Source: Diaphorobacter aerolatus (lineage in GTDB: Bacteria > Pseudomonadota > Gammaproteobacteria > Burkholderiales > Burkholderiaceae_C). Taken from it: a DNA stretch of 64,000 nt. Below are positions 58,861 through 64,000 of this stretch, piece after piece. The stretch's first letter is position 1, and each line of letters starts with the position of its first letter. The notes beneath the pieces were generated by a model that saw only the letters and a list, made by a program, of their open reading frames with translations, searched no databases and was not told where the DNA came from. Made by a program: the position numbers and the translations under genes. The stretch spans positions 2,232,001 to 2,296,000 of the forward strand of contig NZ_CP060783.1 in NCBI RefSeq assembly GCF_014489535.1. The letters run 5' to 3'.

Positions 58861-61323
58861 ATGAAGTCGATCAACGTTGAAGTCGGAGGGCTCGTATCGA
58901 GCCTGAGCGCGGAGGGAGTACGCCGCAAGCTGCTGCAGCTTCCCGGCGTCCATCATGCAGATGTCAACTATGTTGCGGGAAGCGCAACGGTCCATCTCGA
59001 TGAGGGACAACTCAGTGTCGAGGATCTGCGCCAGCGCATCGCCGAATGCGGCTATCACTGCCGTGGCGAGCAGACGCCCAAGCACGTGTGCGCGCCCGCC
59101 GCTGGCGTCTCTGCCGACCCCAGCCATGCGGTGCACGGCCATCACGGCGCACCCGCACGTCAGGCGCAAGAGATGGGGCATGAGGGGCACCACGCGCATG
59201 CCCCCGCCACGGCCGCACGCGCGAAGGCTGCGGCCACGACGCCCGCCGCCCATGCTGCGCACCAGGCCCACGCAGGCGACCCTGCGATGGCCGACATGAT
59301 GCACGACATGGGCCACGGGTCGGGCTCGATGCAGGACATGGCCCGGGACATGCGCAATCGCTTCTTCGTGGCCCTGGTCTTCGCCATTCCCGTGTTCTTC
59401 TATTCCCCGATGGGGAAGATGTTCGGCGACTTCCAGACGCCGTTCGGGCTGGACGACAAGCTCTTTCTTTTCTTCCTCGCAAGTGCCGCGATCATCTATC
59501 CAGGTTGGCCTTTCTACGTGGCGGCGTGGCGCGCGCTGCGCAACGGCGTCGCCAACATGGCCACGTTGGTCGTGCTGTCGGTGGGCACCGGCTACCTGTT
59601 CAGCATCGGCGCGACCTTCTTCTACGAGGGTGAGGTGTTCTATGAAGCGGCATCGGTGCTGCTGGTCTTCATCCTGCTGGGGCACTGGCTGGAGATGCGC
59701 GCCCGCGCGGGCGCATCCGACGCGATTCGCGCGTTGATGGATCTCGCCCCACCCATGGCCACGGTCGTGCGCAACGGGGTGGAGACCAAGGTACCGACCG
59801 CCGAGGTTGCAGCCGGGGAACTGGTCGTGATCAAGCCCGGCGACAAGATCCCGGTGGATGGCGAGATCGTCGAGGGCGCGTCGCAAGTGGACGAGTCGAT
59901 GCTGACGGGCGAGTCCATGCCGGTCAAGAAGGGCGTGGGCAGCACCGTCGTAGGCGCCAGCATCAACAAGAGCGGGAGCTTTCGCTACAAGGCCACGAAG
60001 GTCGGCGCGGACACGGCCTTGGCGCAGATCGTCAAGCTGGTCCAGGAGGCCCAGAACTCGAAGGCCCCCGGCCAGCTGCTGGCCGACCAGGCATCCCAGT
60101 GGCTGGTGCTGGCGGCGATCGTGATTGGCCTGCTGACCTTCAGCGTCTGGTACTGGGTGATGGGACAGACATTGCTGTTCGCACTCACCTTGACCATCAC
60201 CGTGTTCGTGATCGCCTGCCCTGACGCGCTGGGGCTGGCCACCCCGATGGCCATAATGGTCGGGACCGGGCTGGGCGCAATGAACGGCATTCTCTTCAAG
60301 AATGCGGCCGCATTGGAGAACGCCACCAAGTTGACGGTCGTGGTGTTCGACAAGACCGGCACCTTGACACTGGGGCAGCCCGATGTCGTCGAGATGGTGG
60401 CCGCGCCCGGTGTCGAGGAGACGCGGCTTCTGGCGACGGCCGCCGCGGTGGAGAAGTTCTCCGAGCACCCCTCGCGCTCGCAGTGCTCAAGCGTGCAGGA
60501 GACATGCCGACGGAGGTCACCGAGAACTTCACCAACATCGATGGGCAAGGCGCACGGGCCACTATCGGGGGCGAGACGGTGCTCCTGGGCAACCGGCTGC
60601 TGATGCAGTCGGAACAGGTGGATCTGGCCCCCTTGCCAGCGAGGCGGCGCGGCTGCAAGGCGGGGGGCGCACTGTGGTCCACGTCGCGCGCGGTGGCCGG
60701 CTGATCGGCCTCATCGCGATCGCCGATGCCGTGCGGCCGACCTCGCGCGAGACGATCGCCAAGCTGCAGGCACGCGGCGTGAAGGTCGCGATGCTGACCG
60801 GGGACAACCAGGCGACCGCCGAGCGCATCGGCAAGGAACTGGGTATCGACATCGTGCTTGCGGATGTGTTGCCCGGGCAGAAGGCTTCCAAGATCAAGGA
60901 ACTGCAGCAGCAGGGTCACAAGGTCGGCATGGTCGGCGACGGCATCAACGACGCTCCGGCGCTGACGCAGGCCGACGTGGGCTTTGCGATTGGCGCGGGA
61001 CGGACGTTGCGATGGAAAGCGCCCAGGTGGTGTTGATGAAGAGTGACCCCTACGACGTGGTCGGGGCCATCGAACTGTCCCGGGCGACGCTGCGCAAGAT
61101 GCACCAGAACCTCTGGTGGGCCGTGGCCTACAACGTGATCGCCTTCCCGCTGGCGGCCGGGGTGCTGTATCCGTTCACCTTGTCGCCCGAGGTCGCCGCA
61201 TTGTCCATGTCGGGCAGTTCCGCGATCGTCGCGATCAATGCGCTGATGCTCAAGCGCACGCGCCTGCCGGGGATCAAGCGCGTGACGTCGCGTGCCAGTG
61301 TCCCAGCGGCCGCGTCAGCCTGA
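58861..61323 (+). CDS. copper-type P1B ATPase with CPD motif (three frameshifts)
   Basis: 821 residues after restoring one base at 60468-60471, 60634-60637 and 60996-60998. The N-terminus folds like an HMA domain, but the metal loop is GGLVSSLS with no CxxC. Next comes a His/Met-rich stretch ([32 protein letters not shown]). Membrane site is CPD ([13 protein letters not shown], Cys near residue 453), not CPC or CPH. TGES, DKTGT, HP and GDGINDAP are intact. Copper/silver export is likely from the His/Met-rich region and neighbours; the CPD subgroup is poorly defined. Confidence 0.87.
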
Positions 61324-61336
61324 GCGGCGGGCCACC

Positions 61337-62662
61337 ATGGTAGAGAGCCGCGCCATGCGATCACCGCGCGAATCCGGGCCCACCCGCCAGCAAGACCTCG
61401 GCGTCGCGCAGCTGGGTTGGCTCGCTGCGGCCGTATTCGTCGTCTCGGCCGGATATGGAGCACTGATGCCCTTGATCCCCGACTGGCTGCGGCCCTTGAT
61501 GGGCGACGCGGATCCTGCGGCGCTTGCGCGCCATGTCGGCTACCTCAGCGGCATCTACACGGCGGGCATCCTGCTGGGTGCGCCCCTGTGGGGCATGCTG
61601 GCGGACAGGCTGGGGCGTGCCCGCGTGTTGCTGGTGGGCCTGATCGGCTACGTGGCCAGCCTGCTCCCGCTGCTGCGCCCCGAGTCCCTGGGCGTGGTCG
61701 GCATCTATGCGCTGCGCGGCGCGACGGGCTTTTTTGTGGCCGCGGTCGTGCCGGTGGTGCCGGCGCTCGTCGCGCAGTACACCCCAGAATCGATTCGCGC
61801 CAGGCGCTTTGCATGGCTGGGTGCGATGTCGCTGCTCGGGTTCCTGTTCGGCCCCGGCCTGAACGCCGCTGCAGAACGGCTTGTCGGCCTGGGCTTCTTG
61901 AACGTGCTGGTACAGGGCTCATCGACCACGCTCGTGATCGCACTCTCGGCCGCGCTCGGCGCGCTGATGATGCTGGGCCTGGCCGCAACGCTTCCCGCAC
62001 CTTCCTCCCTTGGAGAGGCGGACGCAGCCGATCACGACGGAGCACCCCGGAGCCGCTCCCTGGCGCTCTGGATTCTCAACGGTGTGGTCATGTTCGTGCT
62101 TGCCGGCTTTGAACTCGGCATCGTGCTGCAGGGCCAGCGCCACCCCGATCTCTCCTCCCGAGAGGTGTCGTTGATGTTCGCCGAGTGCAGTCTGGTGATG
62201 CTGGGCGTCAACGCGGTGCTGTTCTTCACCGGCCTGCTGGAGCGCGCCGACCCACGCCGCGTACTGGCCTGCGGCATGGTCCTGGGCATCGCCGGGCTCC
62301 TGATGCTGGCCCGGCATGGCAGCGAGATGTGGCTGTACGTCGGCGTGAGTTTCACGGCTGCGGGCACGGGTCTCGTGCTCCCCACCCTGGCCTACCTCGC
62401 TGCCGGCACCTCGGCGCGGCGGCTCGGTATCGCGATGGGAGGGCTCGCCGCGGCAGCCGGCCTCGGACAAACACTGGGATCGGCCGCCACCGGATGGCTA
62501 TTCGGCGCTGTGATGCAGAGCACCTTTGCGTGGCTGTCGATTCCACTGGCCGCCACCCTCGCGCTGCTGCTCATTCCGCGGCATTGGTGGCCAGCCAACC
62601 CCGTCCTGGTGAGCGCTTCACCGTCCCGCACTTTTCTCACTTCCACGGAAACCGAACCATGA
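61337..62662 (+). CDS. MFS transporter
   Basis: 441 residues from ATG 61337. Twelve hydrophobic helices in two six-helix halves; the loop 2-3 motif is GMLADRLGRARVL, typical of MFS drug/metabolite exporters. Central loop with PRSRSLALWILNGVVMF. Starts 13 bp after the ATPase stop and overlaps lemA by 4 bp, so it is co-transcribed. Substrate unknown. Confidence 0.9.
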   Translation: MVESRAMRSPRESGPTRQQDLGVAQLGWLAAAVFVVSAGYGALMPLIPDWLRPLMGDADPAALARHVGYLSGIYTAGILLGAPLWGMLADRLGRARVLLVGLIGYVASLLPLLRPESLGVVGIYALRGATGFFVAAVVPVVPALVAQYTPESIRARRFAWLGAMSLLGFLFGPGLNAAAERLVGLGFLNVLVQGSSTTLVIALSAALGALMMLGLAATLPAPSSLGEADAADHDGAPRSRSLALWILNGVVMFVLAGFELGIVLQGQRHPDLSSREVSLMFAECSLVMLGVNAVLFFTGLLERADPRRVLACGMVLGIAGLLMLARHGSEMWLYVGVSFTAAGTGLVLPTLAYLAAGTSARRLGIAMGGLAAAAGLGQTLGSAATGWLFGAVMQSTFAWLSIPLAATLALLLIPRHWWPANPVLVSASPSRTFLTSTETEP

Positions 62663-63270
62663 GACTGATCCTGATGTCCCTGCTCGCAGCGCTTGCCCTG
62701 TCGCTGAGCGGATGCGGCTACAACGACTTCCAGCGGCTGGACGAGCAGACCAAGTCCGCCTGGTCCGAGGTGCTGAACCAGTACCAGCGGCGCGCCGACC
62801 TGATCCCCAACATCGTCGCGACCGTCAAGGGCGAGACCAACTTCGAGCAGGAGACGCTGACCCGGGTGGTCGAGGCCCGCGCGAAGGCGACCTCGATCCA
62901 GGCCACGCCGGAACTCGTCAACAACCCCGAGGCGTTCCAGAAGTTCCAGGCGGCACAGGGCGAACTGTCCGGCGCGCTGAGCCGGCTGCTGGTGGTGAGC
63001 GAGAACTACCCGCAACTCAAGGCGAACCAGGCTTTTCAAGACCTGCGTGCCCAACTTGAGGGCACGGAGAACCGCATCACCGTGGCGCGTGGGCGCTACG
63101 TGAAGGCGGTGCAGGATTACAACGTGCTCACGCGCAGCTTCCCGACCAACATCACGGCCAAGCTGTTCAGCTACGACGTCAAGCCCAATTTCTCGGTCGC
63201 CGACGAGAAGGCCATGGCGGCGCCGCCACAGGTCGATTTCGGCGCCTCGGCGCCGGCGGCGCGCCCCTGA
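62659..63270 (+). CDS. lemA: LemA family lipoprotein
   Basis: 203 residues with lipobox (LALSLSGCGYN), then the LemA helical bundle: AWSEVLNQYQRRADLIPNIV, LLVVSENYPQLKANQAFQDL, TENRITVARGRYVKAVQDYN and NVLTRSFPTN. Overlaps the MFS gene by 4 bp and precedes the TPM gene by 1 bp. LemA and TPM proteins are often neighbours and act at the membrane; exact role not established. Confidence 0.93.
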   Translation: MRLILMSLLAALALSLSGCGYNDFQRLDEQTKSAWSEVLNQYQRRADLIPNIVATVKGETNFEQETLTRVVEARAKATSIQATPELVNNPEAFQKFQAAQGELSGALSRLLVVSENYPQLKANQAFQDLRAQLEGTENRITVARGRYVKAVQDYNVLTRSFPTNITAKLFSYDVKPNFSVADEKAMAAPPQVDFGASAPAARP

Positions 63271-63271
63271 C

Positions 63272-64000
63272 ATGAGAACGCCCAGAACAGCGGTGCTCTC
63301 TCCGGCGGCCCCTCTTCGGCTGGCCCCCGCTCTGGCCTGGCTGCTGCTGAGCCTGTTCCTTTCGGTCGCGTCCGCGCAGGAGTTGGTCGCCGTTCCCCCG
63401 CTGCAGGCGCGCGTCACCGATCTCACGGGAACGCTCGCCGCCGATCGTGTCGCCGCGCTGGATGCGCAGCTTCGGGCCTTCGAGCAACGCAAGGGCGTGC
63501 AGATCGCCGTGCTGATGGTCCGCTCGACGCGGCCCGAACCCGTCGAGCAGTACGCCCTGCGGGTGGTAGAGCAATGGAAGCTCGGCCGTCGCAAGGTGGA
63601 CGACGGCGCGTTGCTCCTGGTGGCCAAGGACGACCGCACCGTGCGCATCGAAGTCGGATACGGCATCGAGGGTGCGCTGAGCGACGTGGTATCGCGGCGA
63701 ATCATCGACGAGGTGATCACGCCGCGCCTGCGCCAGGGCGATTTCGACGGCGGCATCGCCGCAGGCGCCGAACAGATCATGCGGGTGATCGATGGCGAGG
63801 CCCTGCCTGCGGCGGACCCACGGCGGCAGGGGCAGACCAACGACATCGGGCAGGCTTGGCCCTTCCTGTTCGTCGCGGCCCTGATGCTGGGCGGAGTGCT
63901 ACGCAACGCCCTCGGCCGCCTTCCAGGCTCCCTGGTCACGGCTGGCGTGCTGGGTGCCGCTGCGTGGCTGTTGGTGGGCACCTTCGCGGTGGCCGCGGTG
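63272..64000 (+). CDS. TPM-domain protein (YgcG-like), cut by window end
   Basis: At least 243 residues from ATG 63272. Signal peptide (ALAWLLLSLFLSVASA) then the TPM domain (VTDLTGTLAADRVAALDAQL; GVQIAVLMVRST; DDGALLLVAKDDRTVRIEVG; YGIEGALSDVVSRRII), followed by hydrophobic helices (WPFLFVAALMLGGVL, AAAWLLVGTFAVAAV). The frame is open to the last base. Partner of LemA by position. Confidence 0.92.
   Translation, partial: MRTPRTAVLSPAAPLRLAPALAWLLLSLFLSVASAQELVAVPPLQARVTDLTGTLAADRVAALDAQLRAFEQRKGVQIAVLMVRSTRPEPVEQYALRVVEQWKLGRRKVDDGALLLVAKDDRTVRIEVGYGIEGALSDVVSRRIIDEVITPRLRQGDFDGGIAAGAEQIMRVIDGEALPAADPRRQGQTNDIGQAWPFLFVAALMLGGVLRNALGRLPGSLVTAGVLGAAAWLLVGTFAVAAV

Noticed and set aside
62392-63981. 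529-codon minus-strand frame over MFS, lemA and TPM
   Set aside because: Antisense shadow; the plus-strand genes have clear family motifs.

Overview
The window looks like a heavily rearranged heavy-metal resistance region from a beta-proteobacterium, most likely Burkholderiales. The evidence is DUF4148 periplasmic proteins, CzcRS/czcCBA, PbrR/PbrA/PbrT-type lead genes, CopRAB, and an MPF-G (ICEclc/pKLC102-type) conjugation module. Genus cannot be fixed from sequence alone, and chromosome versus plasmid cannot be decided. Roughly the first 18.6 kb is visibly less GC-rich than the rest, so the region is a mosaic.

Layout. (1) 1-841: IS3-family end inside a sensor-kinase remnant. (2) 994-18656: DUF4148 protein; czcA, czcB, czcC (minus strand) with a terminator; the divergent czcR-czcS pair behind a 28-nt perfect palindrome; a His-rich double zinc-ribbon protein; a second DUF4148 gene split by an IS5-family element that itself carries an IS1111-type element in its terminal repeat; an EptA-like phosphoethanolamine transferase; and a CzcP-like P1B-4 metal ATPase. 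(3) 18669-19989: complete IS3-family element. (4) 20185-37929: ICE conjugation module (RAQPRD, TIGR03758/45/50, DUF2895, TIGR03749/52/51, VirB4-like ATPase, DsbA, HTH, HU, TIGR03757/56/55, TraG, DUF3742, YhaV-PrlF, MobH relaxase TraI). The coupling-protein side and the integrase are not in the window. (5) 37954-44403: collapsed relic of a merR/copL-like locus, then a pbr cluster (PAP2-LspA fusion, PbrA/CadA, PbrR/CadR, PbrT). (6) 44567-48332: IS3 remnant interrupted by an IS66 element with 8-bp target duplication. (7) 48330-55229: copR truncated by an IS, copA, copB, a CusB/CusF remnant, a second damaged IS66 element, and the C-terminus of a TonB-dependent receptor. (8) 55319-64000: merR, copL-like gene, Met/His-rich periplasmic protein, DUF2933, isoprenylcysteine-methyltransferase-like protein, PPK2, a copper-type P-ATPase with a CPD motif, MFS transporter, LemA and a TPM-domain protein (cut by the window end).

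How it works together (inference from families): CzcCBA and the P1B-4 ATPase remove Zn/Cd/Co; PbrA with PbrT and the PAP2-LspA protein handles Pb/Cd/Zn; CopA/CopB, the periplasmic His/Met-rich proteins and the P-ATPase handle copper. Two-component systems (CzcRS, broken CopR) share an ATTACA-N4-TGTAAT operator type, and MerR-type regulators control the pbr and 55-64 kb clusters.

Important caution: at least twenty sites in sixteen otherwise intact genes show loss of exactly one G or C beside a short G/C run. Restoring one base restores the family protein each time. I read this as systematic homopolymer under-calling, so frameshifted genes are reported as whole genes spanning the shift. Real truncations (IS insertions, deletions) are marked separately.
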